Part shown: positions 1-7,596 of the stretch, piece after piece
Layout of the letters: every line of letters starts with the position of its first letter
Position numbering within the stretch: position 1 is the stretch's first letter
NCBI RefSeq assembly: GCF_008271295.1
Contig: NZ_VTOY01000002.1
Location: 248,001-312,000, forward strand
Length of the DNA: 64,000 nt
From: Pseudoselenomonas ruminis
Lineage (GTDB): Bacteria; Bacillota; Negativicutes; Selenomonadales; Selenomonadaceae
Direction: 5' to 3'
Notes under the pieces: model-generated
The model's input: the letters and a program-made list of their open reading frames with translations, nothing else
Database searches by the model: none
What the model was told of the DNA's origin: nothing
Made by a program: the position numbers and the translations under genes

Positions 1-753
1 CTTAGTAATAAGACCCGATTGCAAAATAAGCCACTCAAACGACTCTGGCAAATAAAGATATATACCATCACGAAGCTTCATAAGCTCCGTGATGCGTTCC
101 ATCTCAGGACCAAAGGCCGCTCCATCAGCTACCACCAGCACGGGCTCGTGGCAAGCCATAATAGCCGCCGCCACATTTGACTTTCCTCCAGCCGAAGCAC
201 AGGTAACTCCCTTGTCCGTGCCCACCTCTGAGAAAAACTGATACCCCGCACGCGAATCTTCTGTAAGCAGCTTCTTTATAGGCTTCGGCTGTCCCATTGG
301 TATGTTCTCATACAGTCTATAGAACTCATGATAAGACGCCTGCAACTTGCCATATTTCCCCGAATTACGAATCCCATATATCTCATCTACGCTATAAGGA
401 ATGTTTTCTAAACGTTCCCGTGTGACAATAACATAATAGTTAGACGTTTTCTTTATCGCCTCAGCAAACTCCTGTGACAAAACAAAATTATGCCCCTCAT
501 CGATGAACACAATACTGTTTTCCAGCTCTGCAATATCGCGCTCCCATTTGCGCCCTGACAAAACCACACATTCTTTATCGCATTTTATCGTAATACCGCT
601 ATCAATACCATTTTCATTGCAGTCACGAATCATCTCCACCAAGGTAGTCTTCCCCGTGGCACTCTGACCGCGAATAACGGTAATATTGCGCCTGATAGTA
701 AACTTATACTGTAAACGCCGGCTATTTATCACAACATCATAACTGCCACGCAA
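1..753 (-). CDS. P-loop ATP-binding protein, 3' end outside window
   Basis: An open minus-strand frame of 251 codons runs off the window edge, so the C terminus is missing. Residues about 28-36 read GQSATGKTT, a Walker A loop, and SIVFIDEGHN about 55 residues later is a Walker B strand with an acidic pair. These show NTP binding; I do not recognise a named family. The start is TTG at 753: GAGGTG lies 5 bases upstream and an in-frame TGA lies four codons upstream, so no longer start exists. It is the last gene of a minus-strand group headed by nucleotidyltransferase/HEPN genes, about 50 bases after a tiny ORF. A decayed piece of a related gene lies at 1873-1903. ATPase identity is firm; biological role is unknown. 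Confidence 0.75.
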   Translation of the reverse strand, partial: MRGSYDVVINSRRLQYKFTIRRNITVIRGQSATGKTTLVEMIRDCNENGIDSGITIKCDKECVVLSGRKWERDIAELENSIVFIDEGHNFVLSQEFAEAIKKTSNYYVIVTRERLENIPYSVDEIYGIRNSGKYGKLQASYHEFYRLYENIPMGQPKPIKKLLTEDSRAGYQFFSEVGTDKGVTCASAGGKSNVAAAIMACHEPVLVVADGAAFGPEMERITELMKLRDGIYLYLPESFEWLILQSGLITK

Positions 754-806
754 ATTCTCACCTCATTTAGACTGATTCGACACAATCTTTCACTCGATTA
801 ACACGC

Positions 807-890
807 TCATTTATTAAACAGCTCTCCATAGAGCCGTTTAATATCTTCCCCAAACTTTATATTGCTGATATAATTCTCAAACTTTTTCAT
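807..890 (-). CDS. Possible 27-residue ORF
   Basis: ATG at 890 overlaps the last codons of the nucleotidyltransferase gene and reads 27 codons beginning MKKFENYISN and ending LYGELFNK. It fills most of the gap before the P-loop ATPase. The decayed HEPN remnant at 6603-6721 also starts with ATG AAA AAG straight after a nucleotidyltransferase stop, so this may be the truncated start of a lost partner gene rather than a working peptide. No clear ribosome site is visible. Confidence 0.25.
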   Translation of the reverse strand: MKKFENYISNIKFGEDIKRLYGELFNK

Positions 891-1167
891 AAATCGTCAC
901 CCCATCGCGTACAATTTCCTGCAACAATTCCTGTGAGTAATCATACCTGTCCATATCTAAAATATCAAACATCAGCAAAGTCCAAACTTTCTCATCAACA
1001 TCTAACGAAAAATTCGTAAAGTCTGCACAACCATAAACTGCTAAATCTACGTCACTTTTCGGATGGTTATCCCCCCGAGCTCGCGACCCGAACAAAACAC
1101 CCCGCTGAACATCATACGCTTCAGCCAGTTCCTTTATCCCCGCAATAACCTTTTCTGGCAAATCCAT
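877..1167 (-). CDS. MNT-type minimal nucleotidyltransferase (downstream copy)
   Basis: A 96-residue protein of the minimal nucleotidyltransferase family, the usual antitoxin or modifier partner of HEPN proteins. The GS-x10-DxD active site is complete (GSRARG, then SDVDLAV) and a third acidic site sits in FDILDMD. I chose ATG at 1167: GGAG of the preceding stop region lies 8 bases upstream, and the HEPN gene ends only 5 bases before. A GTG at 1197 would add ten residues but overlap the HEPN gene. In MNT-HEPN systems the MNT protein transfers nucleotides to the HEPN RNase and silences it; that role here is inferred from family and position. Confidence 0.85.
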   Translation of the reverse strand: MDLPEKVIAGIKELAEAYDVQRGVLFGSRARGDNHPKSDVDLAVYGCADFTNFSLDVDEKVWTLLMFDILDMDRYDYSQELLQEIVRDGVTIYEKV

Positions 1168-1172
1168 TCCAA

Positions 1173-1556
1173 TCACTCCGTCATCCGCCGATACCACAGT
1201 TGCATAAACTGCTCATACTCGGGTATTTGCCCTGCTAATTTTATGGCCAATTCCTCATCATAAGTATACGCAGTAAGATTGCGTGCATCGACCATCTTCA
1301 ATGCCAACACCGTTTCTTCGTCTGAAAATACCTTCACATCACGCAACGCACGGATTACAGCCTTAGGCGAAGCAACATCCAAGCCCTCTGCATCACGCAA
1401 ATAATCCTTGCCACACTTCCACATGATTTCAAAACAAAACTCAAACCGCTGAATCAAGCCGTCTCGTTCCATCTCTGAGAGTTGTTCCTTCGTAACAGCC
1501 TCGTGAAGTTTCGCCAATGCTCGTGAAGCAGTTGCAAAACGCTTTGTTATTTCCAT
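1173..1556 (-). CDS. HEPN protein, HI0074-type nucleotidyltransferase partner
   Basis: A 127-residue all-helical protein matching the HI0074 substrate-binding HEPN family (PF08780 type): an N-terminal ALAKLHEAV helix, FEFCFEIMWKCGKDYL, and the signature stretch ARNLTAYTYDEE. The HEPN RNase motif is R-x4-6-H; here the expected His after RNLT-x is Tyr (RNLTAYTY), so RNA cleavage may be lost or altered. The start codon overlaps the end of the upstream nucleotidyltransferase by 10 bases and the gene ends 5 bases before the downstream one, so all three are probably co-translated. Family assignment is strong; toxin activity is doubtful. Confidence 0.82.
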   Translation of the reverse strand: MEITKRFATASRALAKLHEAVTKEQLSEMERDGLIQRFEFCFEIMWKCGKDYLRDAEGLDVASPKAVIRALRDVKVFSDEETVLALKMVDARNLTAYTYDEELAIKLAGQIPEYEQFMQLWYRRMTE

Positions 1557-1852
1557 TGAATACCATCCTTCCGTATTTCCTGCAAAAGCGTTTGAGAAGC
1601 CTGTTGCATATCCACCACATCGACGCGGTAAGGAATCGTCGACTCCTCCAACTGCTCACGAAGTTCGCCAATCTTTAACACTCCAGATACACCATCTGGA
1701 TATTCAACAGCTACATCGACATCAGATCCCTGCCGCGCCGTCCCCTTCGCCCATGAACCGAACAAATAAATATGAACGGATTCATCACGCATGTAATCCA
1801 AGAAAAAATCCTTTACCCGCTTTACATGCTCATTCATAAAAGCATTCTCCAT
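1547..1852 (-). CDS. MNT-type minimal nucleotidyltransferase (upstream copy)
   Basis: A 101-residue minimal nucleotidyltransferase. The motif LFGSWAKGTARQGSDVDVAV gives a full GS-x10-DxD active site and YRVDVVDM supplies the third acidic residue. It is distinct in sequence from the MNT gene on the other side of the HEPN gene, so the operon has two different MNT proteins for one HEPN protein. No typical AGGAGG is visible close to the ATG at 1852. A role as HEPN partner is inferred from overlap. Confidence 0.83.
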   Translation of the reverse strand: MENAFMNEHVKRVKDFFLDYMRDESVHIYLFGSWAKGTARQGSDVDVAVEYPDGVSGVLKIGELREQLEESTIPYRVDVVDMQQASQTLLQEIRKDGIQWK

Positions 1853-1858
1853 ATTTTC

Positions 1859-1925
1859 CTGAAGTCCTTATTCCATATATCTCATCTACACTATAAGGAA
1901 TGTATCCCACTCTCTTCATGTGTCA
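1859..1925 (-). pseudogene. Scrap of a second P-loop ATPase gene
   Basis: Positions 1873-1903 match 374-404 inside the P-loop ATPase gene at 30 of 31 bases, in the same orientation. Read on the minus strand it encodes IPYSVDEIYGI, the same residues as the intact gene. The flanking bases still resemble the gene, but a one-base length change breaks the frame and a stop (TGA) appears. It is a decayed duplicate or the trace of recombination between related cassettes. Confidence 0.6.
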
Positions 1926-2005
1926 GCTCATTAGAATCCATATATCAAATAAATCGGCACCATCAAGGAACAAACGTTTGTTATATATACGTTTGTGCTA
2001 GTTTA

Positions 2006-4039
2006 TCACACTCTCGTACCTCTTCCAGCATCGTCAAGCAGTTCAGGATGACGCACAAGCCACCCCGTAAGCTCACACCAGGCATCGCGCTCCTCACGGA
2101 ACTGCTCTTTATCGCGCTCAAATGGCAACAATTCTTCTGCAACAGCCAATTGCTGAGCTAAACTATCCCGATAGTCACCAATCCTATCACTAGTCATCCA
2201 ACAATAAGGCGTAACTACATGATCTATAGGCTCCGTCAACGGCTTAGCAATAGAATGATACTCAAATCCTTTTGGGGCAATCAATTCCACAATAGTCGGC
2301 ATAATATTCATATGCCCACCAATCGTATTGCCCACCATCATATCCTTCTTTAACTCCGGATGCGACATTGCAAATGATGTTAACAACGACTCACGAAGAT
2401 TGGGTTCGTTTCTCCCTATGACATCGCACTGGAACGGAATCAGGTTAATCGTATGATCTCCTGTCACCACAAACAAACTATCGGGGTATTCGTCCCGCAT
2501 CTGTTCGGCAAAACGAATCAACGATTGATCCGCATACCAAATGCCGCCCATTTGTTTTACAACCTTATGATCATGCTTGAGCTTCTCCGGCGCATCAGGC
2601 ATTACCTTCTCAACGTCAAAACCATACTCCTCATACGGCATATTATACGGACCATGGTTCGACGTGGTATAGACAAAATGAAATACCGGCCGGCCATCAT
2701 CGGTTTCTTTGATCAGCTTGGCTGCTTCTTCCAAAAATATATGGTCATAAATCCCCAGCCAGGTCTTAGGCGAATCCGGCGGACAAAAATCCGGTCCGCC
2801 ATGGCAGCGATCGAATCCAATAGCGGGTGCGAAATGTTCCAAACTCCCCCAATTCATTCCGCCGCCATACCAGAACTCGGTACGATAGCCCAGTTTCTTC
2901 AACTGCAACGGCAAAGAAGTCGGCACATTGCCATACCAGAAATCTTTATTTTCGTTAAGTTCCAAGTCTGCATCATAGATACCAGCCAGCAAACTTACCA
3001 GCGATGGCTGGGAAATCATCCCCGCCGGCAAGAAGTTATTCATGACAAAAGCATTCGACTCTTCCCGGAACCGCATACTTGCATCCATAAGATGCAAATA
3101 ATGGAACGGTGCATCAAAAGGCGATTGCCCATGACTCTCTCCAAAAAGGAAAAAAATGTGTTGGGGCTTTTGTATTCTGGCGCCCTTTGCCTCATGGCAA
3201 AAAAAGGATAGCGGCGAAACATTCGCAGGCCAATCCCCCTGCAATATCGGCTTCATGATTGCACGCGCCTCATCATCCGCATGACGTAAAGCCGCACATA
3301 CCTCATGCTTACATGCCAGTTCCAACGCAACCAAATCATCGATTACAGCCTTGCCCATAAAAATATCATTCTTGACAATCGCTGGCACTTCATCCCATTC
3401 CGGCTTATGACGATGATTCAAAGTTCCCCCATAGCGAAACCAATAAAAAAGCACAATGGCACAAACGAACACTATCGCATTCAGAACATACTGCATGACA
3501 TTAGAAGAAAGTTCCACATATCCAATGCTGGGAAGGTGCAGTATCCCATTCCCTAAAATCCAACAAAGACAGCCATAGGGAATATATCCCAACAAAATCC
3601 AGCCGCCATGATTCTGATTGAAGAAAATATCGATAAGATTTTTTTTATCTGCATTACCCCCCAGTTTGATTGTCACATTGAACGTATCCCGAAAATGATA
3701 GTAGAAAATCATCTTCCCAAAAAAAGCTGTATAAAGCACGAGCAGATACAGCATAAGACCAAACAGTCTTACACGATCACCGATAGCATAATACGAAGGA
3801 ATAAAAGCTGCCGGTATCGTGACCAACACCAAAGAAAACAGAAAAACGTATGCGTTAAAATCCATTCCCCACCAAAAACCATAGCGGAAACATTCTATCC
3901 ATTTCTTCCATTCCCCAACAGGACTCTTCTTGGGGCCATAACGCATAATAAATACCAATCGAAAAATACCACAGACAATAGGTGCTACAATCATTAATTT
4001 CAAATCCTGCTGCCACCCGAACCAAAAGGCTGAACCCAT
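2006..4039 (-). CDS. LtaS-like membrane sulfatase-fold phosphotransferase
   Basis: A 677-residue protein with about five N-terminal membrane helices (residues 1-200) followed by an alkaline-phosphatase/sulfatase-fold domain facing outward. Visible family marks are HIFFLFGESHG near residue 295 (metal site and nucleophile strand), FWYGGGMNWGS, HFVYTTSNHGPYN and VVTGDHTINL (metal-binding GDH). Relatives (LtaS, OpgB) move phosphoglycerol or phosphoethanolamine onto surface polymers. AGGGGG lies 7 bases before ATG 4039. It lies downstream of an MBOAT/SGNH acylation pair, which fits a surface-glycan decoration role. A second family member lies at 24920-26947. Donor and acceptor cannot be read from sequence. 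Confidence 0.85.
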   Translation of the reverse strand: MGSAFWFGWQQDLKLMIVAPIVCGIFRLVFIMRYGPKKSPVGEWKKWIECFRYGFWWGMDFNAYVFLFSLVLVTIPAAFIPSYYAIGDRVRLFGLMLYLLVLYTAFFGKMIFYYHFRDTFNVTIKLGGNADKKNLIDIFFNQNHGGWILLGYIPYGCLCWILGNGILHLPSIGYVELSSNVMQYVLNAIVFVCAIVLFYWFRYGGTLNHRHKPEWDEVPAIVKNDIFMGKAVIDDLVALELACKHEVCAALRHADDEARAIMKPILQGDWPANVSPLSFFCHEAKGARIQKPQHIFFLFGESHGQSPFDAPFHYLHLMDASMRFREESNAFVMNNFLPAGMISQPSLVSLLAGIYDADLELNENKDFWYGNVPTSLPLQLKKLGYRTEFWYGGGMNWGSLEHFAPAIGFDRCHGGPDFCPPDSPKTWLGIYDHIFLEEAAKLIKETDDGRPVFHFVYTTSNHGPYNMPYEEYGFDVEKVMPDAPEKLKHDHKVVKQMGGIWYADQSLIRFAEQMRDEYPDSLFVVTGDHTINLIPFQCDVIGRNEPNLRESLLTSFAMSHPELKKDMMVGNTIGGHMNIMPTIVELIAPKGFEYHSIAKPLTEPIDHVVTPYCWMTSDRIGDYRDSLAQQLAVAEELLPFERDKEQFREERDAWCELTGWLVRHPELLDDAGRGTRV

Positions 4040-4158
4040 ATTGATCCCCCTAACTGCGAATTAAATATCATCCCTTGCTATTGTATTGCTCTCCTTCATC
4101 CCGTTTTTCGTACATCTGAAACTATCTATTTTTATTTCTACTGCAAATAATCCGGATA

Positions 4159-5169
4159 TTATTCTATACTCCCCTTAATATCCAGCTCTTCTTCCAGCTT
4201 TTGCAAATGCTCCTTGACATTATCCCTCGTCACTAGCACACCGAAATTCCTTTGACCATTATGGAATATCCGATCTACAATCATATCGCCGACCATTGGC
4301 CGATAATGACTTGTTTCATAATAATAGTAATTATTGGTCGTAATCTCATTCAAGCCGCTGAAATCATAGTAATTGGTCAACTGAGCCAGCTGATATTTGA
4401 ACGCGTTAAGCTCCGATATATCATTGCTGCGATAGGTAACCGCATTAACAGGATTAACGAAAACGATCAACTCAATCCCATTATCATCACAGAGTTCCTT
4501 TAGTTTTGTAAGGCTTTCCATGGTTTCGGCTATCCGATTCCCCTTATATTCATACGGTTTCGAAAAGCGTTCATCCTGAAGATGTTTTTCTACATTGGCT
4601 TCGATATACTCATCCACTTCCGGATGCAGCGGTCTTCCTGATCCATATATATCATAAACACTGCCTCTGCTGGCATCTTCCTTTTTCAACTTTGGTTTTT
4701 TCAGTAAATATAACGCATAGGTCTTCCATAATGTGTCGTCCCGATAAGGAACTCTTAACAAATCATTTTCATGCTGTTTCGGATCTACTCGTATCGAAAA
4801 ATCATCCAAACCAATCATAACCTGCTTGATACTGACACCATGTTTGACCATATCCTGCAAATCAAGCAGCCACTCTTCTGGTAACCCTTCCGAATACGTC
4901 ATATTATAATAACGCAGGCCATTATCAATTTTATTCAAATCGATATTACCAATACGCGATGAACCAAAGCAAAATGCATTATATTTTTCCGGATTAGAAA
5001 GTATATATCGCATCTTTACAAAATGCTGATTAGGTTCCACACGCTTGACACTAAAATCCGTATTTAAAACGCCAGAAGAATCAAAAATATAATTGCAAGC
5101 CATAGTTCCAAACATAGCCAGCAAAAATATCCCCAACAAACGGAAAACGTATTTTTTCATTCTGCTCAT
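4159..5169 (-). CDS. Exported SGNH/AlgJ-like partner of MBOAT acyltransferase
   Basis: A 336-residue protein with one N-terminal membrane anchor (LLGIFLLAMFGTMACNYIF) and an extracytoplasmic domain. FCFGSSRIGNID resembles the block I serine motif of SGNH hydrolases, and TSHYRPMVGD near the C terminus resembles the Asp/His block V. Only 6 bases separate it from the MBOAT gene, the pairing known for AlgI/AlgJ and DltB/DltD, where the SGNH protein takes acyl groups passed across the membrane. No dltA or dltC is nearby, so O-acetylation (or another small acyl group) is more likely than D-alanylation. The functional call rests mainly on context. Confidence 0.65.
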   Translation of the reverse strand: MSRMKKYVFRLLGIFLLAMFGTMACNYIFDSSGVLNTDFSVKRVEPNQHFVKMRYILSNPEKYNAFCFGSSRIGNIDLNKIDNGLRYYNMTYSEGLPEEWLLDLQDMVKHGVSIKQVMIGLDDFSIRVDPKQHENDLLRVPYRDDTLWKTYALYLLKKPKLKKEDASRGSVYDIYGSGRPLHPEVDEYIEANVEKHLQDERFSKPYEYKGNRIAETMESLTKLKELCDDNGIELIVFVNPVNAVTYRSNDISELNAFKYQLAQLTNYYDFSGLNEITTNNYYYYETSHYRPMVGDMIVDRIFHNGQRNFGVLVTRDNVKEHLQKLEEELDIKGSIE

Positions 5170-5175
5170 CCCTCT

Positions 5176-6555
5176 TTAAAATTGGAAATAAAGAAACTCG
5201 GAATAATTATTCAAATGCCACATAGCCCAAATAAGCATTGCTGCTGTAACTATCAGCCATTTATTATTCGCTGTGAATTTCTTCATCAACACCAAGGGAT
5301 TCGGCACAAATGCCAATAATGCTACCATGCCAATCATTTCCAGCAAATGTCTGCTCTCCTTGCCATGAGCGCCTAGGAGACTTTGATAATCGGCCATGCT
5401 GCCTAATACCTGCATAGCTTCATGGACACTTCCCGCACGGAAAAACACCCAGCAAATTACCACACAAAGGAATGTCATCCCCCAATTCAACACTTTGGGC
5501 AGTGCGATGCCAGCTTTACGCCAAGCATGATTGATCATCAGCAAAGCACCATGCATCCCCCCCCAGATTACAAAAGTCCATCCAGCACCATGCCATAAAC
5601 CGATTATCAGCATGGATACAAAGAGATTCCGCATCTTCCTGAACTCACCATGACGATTACCGCCCATCGGAATATAGAGGTAATTCTTCACCCACAAGCC
5701 TAACGTCATATGCCAACGCCGCCAAAAATCAATAATGCTTCGCGACTGATAAGGGGAATTAAAGTTGACGGGCATATCCAGATTGAATAACAACGCTAAT
5801 CCAATGGCCATTTCGCTATACCCAGAAAAATCAAAGTACAATTGCAGCGTATACGACAAAGCGCCCAGCCATGCCTGCACACAAGTCAGCGAATCCGCAT
5901 GGCTGAATGCCTCATTCGCATAAATAGCCAGTTTATCTGCTATAACCACCTTTTTAAACAAGCCCATGGTAAAAATCGTCAAGCCACGAGCAATATTGTC
6001 ATAGTTGATACGGAACGTTTTATCCGCAATGAACTGCGGAATCATTTCCTTGTGATTGATGATTGGCCCAGCAATCAAATGCGGAAAAATCGTAACAAAT
6101 TCCAGATATGTCAGGAAAGATTCGTTCCGTGCTTCTCCCCGATACGCATCCACCAAATACGCAGTCTGCGTAAAGGTAAAAAACGAAATACCAAGTGGCA
6201 GGACTATATGTGGCAAATCAAACATATCTGCCCCCGCCAAAGCATTCACCGTACCTAGGAAAAAATCTGTATACTTGAAATACCCTAACAATAGGACATT
6301 CACAACAATACCAAAAGTCAGCCATACCCGATTGCCATTGCAACGCTCCAACTGCCTCCCCACAAGATAGTTAAAGCTGATCGAAGCAAAAAGCAACGGC
6401 ACATAGCGAACATCCCAATAGCCATAAAAGAAAAACGACGCCAGCACCAGCCAAAGCGTAGCCGCACGTTTCTGTCCACCATGCCCTAATGCAAAAAAGC
6501 CCGCAAAGGTAAGGGGCAAAAAGAGCAAAATAAACTCATACGAATTAAATAACAC
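5176..6555 (-). CDS. MBOAT family membrane O-acyltransferase
   Basis: A 459-residue polytopic protein of the AlgI/DltB branch of the MBOAT family. Diagnostic stretches are PLGISFFTFTQTAYLVD, DFWRRWHMTLGLWVKNYLY and IGLWHGAGWTFVIWG; the His in WHGAGW is the catalytic residue of the family. It transfers acyl groups from a cytoplasmic donor across the membrane to an extracytoplasmic acceptor. The start is GTG at 6555 with AAGGAG 7 bases upstream. It is the first gene of a three-gene run with the SGNH-like and LtaS-like genes. Confidence 0.92.
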   Translation of the reverse strand: MLFNSYEFILLFLPLTFAGFFALGHGGQKRAATLWLVLASFFFYGYWDVRYVPLLFASISFNYLVGRQLERCNGNRVWLTFGIVVNVLLLGYFKYTDFFLGTVNALAGADMFDLPHIVLPLGISFFTFTQTAYLVDAYRGEARNESFLTYLEFVTIFPHLIAGPIINHKEMIPQFIADKTFRINYDNIARGLTIFTMGLFKKVVIADKLAIYANEAFSHADSLTCVQAWLGALSYTLQLYFDFSGYSEMAIGLALLFNLDMPVNFNSPYQSRSIIDFWRRWHMTLGLWVKNYLYIPMGGNRHGEFRKMRNLFVSMLIIGLWHGAGWTFVIWGGMHGALLMINHAWRKAGIALPKVLNWGMTFLCVVICWVFFRAGSVHEAMQVLGSMADYQSLLGAHGKESRHLLEMIGMVALLAFVPNPLVLMKKFTANNKWLIVTAAMLIWAMWHLNNYSEFLYFQF

Positions 6556-6602
6556 CTAAATTCTCCTTACATATTGTGTAATATAAGCGTCCCTCTAGTA
6601 TT

Positions 6603-6813
6603 TTATGCAAATTCATTCAATTTATCGATAATATCGCTTATGATGAATTCATTTTCTAAATCTTACGCTGAAGCTTTTCAAGCACTCGAAGATTACTGCA
6701 AAAAATATCATACTTTTTCATATATAATCATCCCATTCTGTTCAATTTCCTTCTTCAACTCATCAGACACCTTAGCATCCATATACCGCTATATCCACAT
6801 CAGCTCTTTTACC
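6603..6813 (-). pseudogene. Decayed MNT-HEPN toxin-antitoxin pair
   Basis: The minus strand first encodes GKRADVDIAVYGC (MNT active-site region), then after a deletion and frame change KKEIEQNGMIIYEKV followed by a stop at 6708, matching the end of the intact MNT at 877 (IYEKV). An overlapping ATG at 6721 opens MKKYDIFCSNLRVLEKLQ, a typical HEPN start; after a frameshift near 6660 the reading continues DLENEFIISDIIDKLNEF and stops at 6603. Both genes are broken, so this is a remnant. The rest of the 6556-6886 gap holds nothing else I can identify. Confidence 0.65.
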
Positions 6814-6886
6814 TTTTTAACTTTACACAATGCCATTCTAACCAATAAATACAAATATTCGCCGACTTCATAATTGAAATCAGCGA

Positions 6887-7285
6887 TTAACGAGCATGTT
6901 TAGTTATCCATTGAACAGCCTCTTCATAAGTCCATGTATTATCAGCGATACCTATGACCATAACTTCCATTTCATCTATTGTATAGTCTAGGCTTACTCT
7001 GTTCATGATTAAGAATACTTCCATCGCATGAACAGCCGTTCGTTTATTTCCATCCACAAAAGCATGATTGTTAGCGATTCCATAGAGCAATCTCGCAGCT
7101 TTTTCGTAAATACTAGGAAATAAATCCTGACCACCAAATGTTTGAAAAGGGGCATTCACTGCCGATTCGAGCAAAGCCATATCCCGAACACCATCTTCCA
7201 CCGGAATATCACTTTCTTCTAATTCAGCATGAAATTCTAAAATATCCTCTAACAGAATTTCTGTTATATAGTCTCTTGAAATCAT
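6887..7285 (-). CDS. doc: Doc-type Fic toxin (death-on-curing family)
   Basis: A 132-residue protein with the Fic/Doc core NHAFVDGNKRTAVHAM, i.e. H-x-F-x-D-G-N-K-R with catalytic His and the Doc-like Asp-Gly-Asn-Lys. Doc proteins phosphorylate EF-Tu and stop translation; that activity is known for the family and inferred here. The ATG overlaps the stop of the upstream small gene by four bases (ATGA), showing coupled translation with its antitoxin. Length is normal for Doc (about 125-135 residues). Confidence 0.9.
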   Translation of the reverse strand: MISRDYITEILLEDILEFHAELEESDIPVEDGVRDMALLESAVNAPFQTFGGQDLFPSIYEKAARLLYGIANNHAFVDGNKRTAVHAMEVFLIMNRVSLDYTIDEMEVMVIGIADNTWTYEEAVQWITKHAR

Positions 7286-7437
7286 TTAAATGCTAATCTC
7301 CTATATAGTTCCGCATTCTTTTTCATGACTTCTTTGGACACCTCGCGCATTGCCTCTTTTATAGCTATGCTGTTTTTCGAATTGAGAACAATTCTTTGCG
7401 AACTTTGCCCCTTGTTTTCTTTCCCTATTGTCTTCAT
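7282..7437 (-). CDS. Small antitoxin of the Doc toxin
   Basis: A 51-residue ORF from ATG 7437 (an adjacent GTG at 7440 is possible) to 7282, overlapping doc by ATGA. AGGAGG lies 11 bases before the ATG and 8 before the GTG. It has a basic, polar N terminus and a helical C terminus, EVMKKNAELYRRLA, resembling the toxin-binding tail of Phd-like antitoxins. Its position upstream of doc, overlap and size all fit an antitoxin; the fold is not otherwise recognisable. Confidence 0.72.
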   Translation of the reverse strand: MKTIGKENKGQSSQRIVLNSKNSIAIKEAMREVSKEVMKKNAELYRRLAFK

Positions 7438-7466
7438 CACGGATAACACCTCCTACACTTAATCAA

Positions 7467-7495
7467 AGCATAGCATTAATCTCAGCTGATTTCAA
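7467..7495 (-). promoter_or_regulatory. Promoter and likely operator of the doc operon
   Basis: On the minus strand TTGAAA (7490-7495) and TATGCT (7467-7472) are spaced 17 bases, a good sigma-70 pair just upstream of the antitoxin. The spacer contains the 8-base palindrome TCAGCTGA (7482-7489), a plausible binding site for antitoxin autoregulation. Further upstream, 7523-7544 is an AT-rich hairpin (9-bp stem) that may end transcription from the DegT gene. Confidence 0.55.
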
Positions 7496-7596
7496 TATGA
7501 AGTTGTCTGTGAACATGATGGAATTTGTAAATGATTTTACAAATTTAAATTTAAATAAAAGCTTCATTTCTCCACAAAAATTATCATCTCCCAACA

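Noticed and set aside
4159-6555. D-alanylation (dlt) operon
   Set aside because: MBOAT and SGNH-like proteins fit DltB/DltD by type, but no dltA or dltC is present.
6574-6873. 99-codon plus-strand frame
   Set aside because: Shadow of the decayed MNT-HEPN remnant on the minus strand; no ribosome site.
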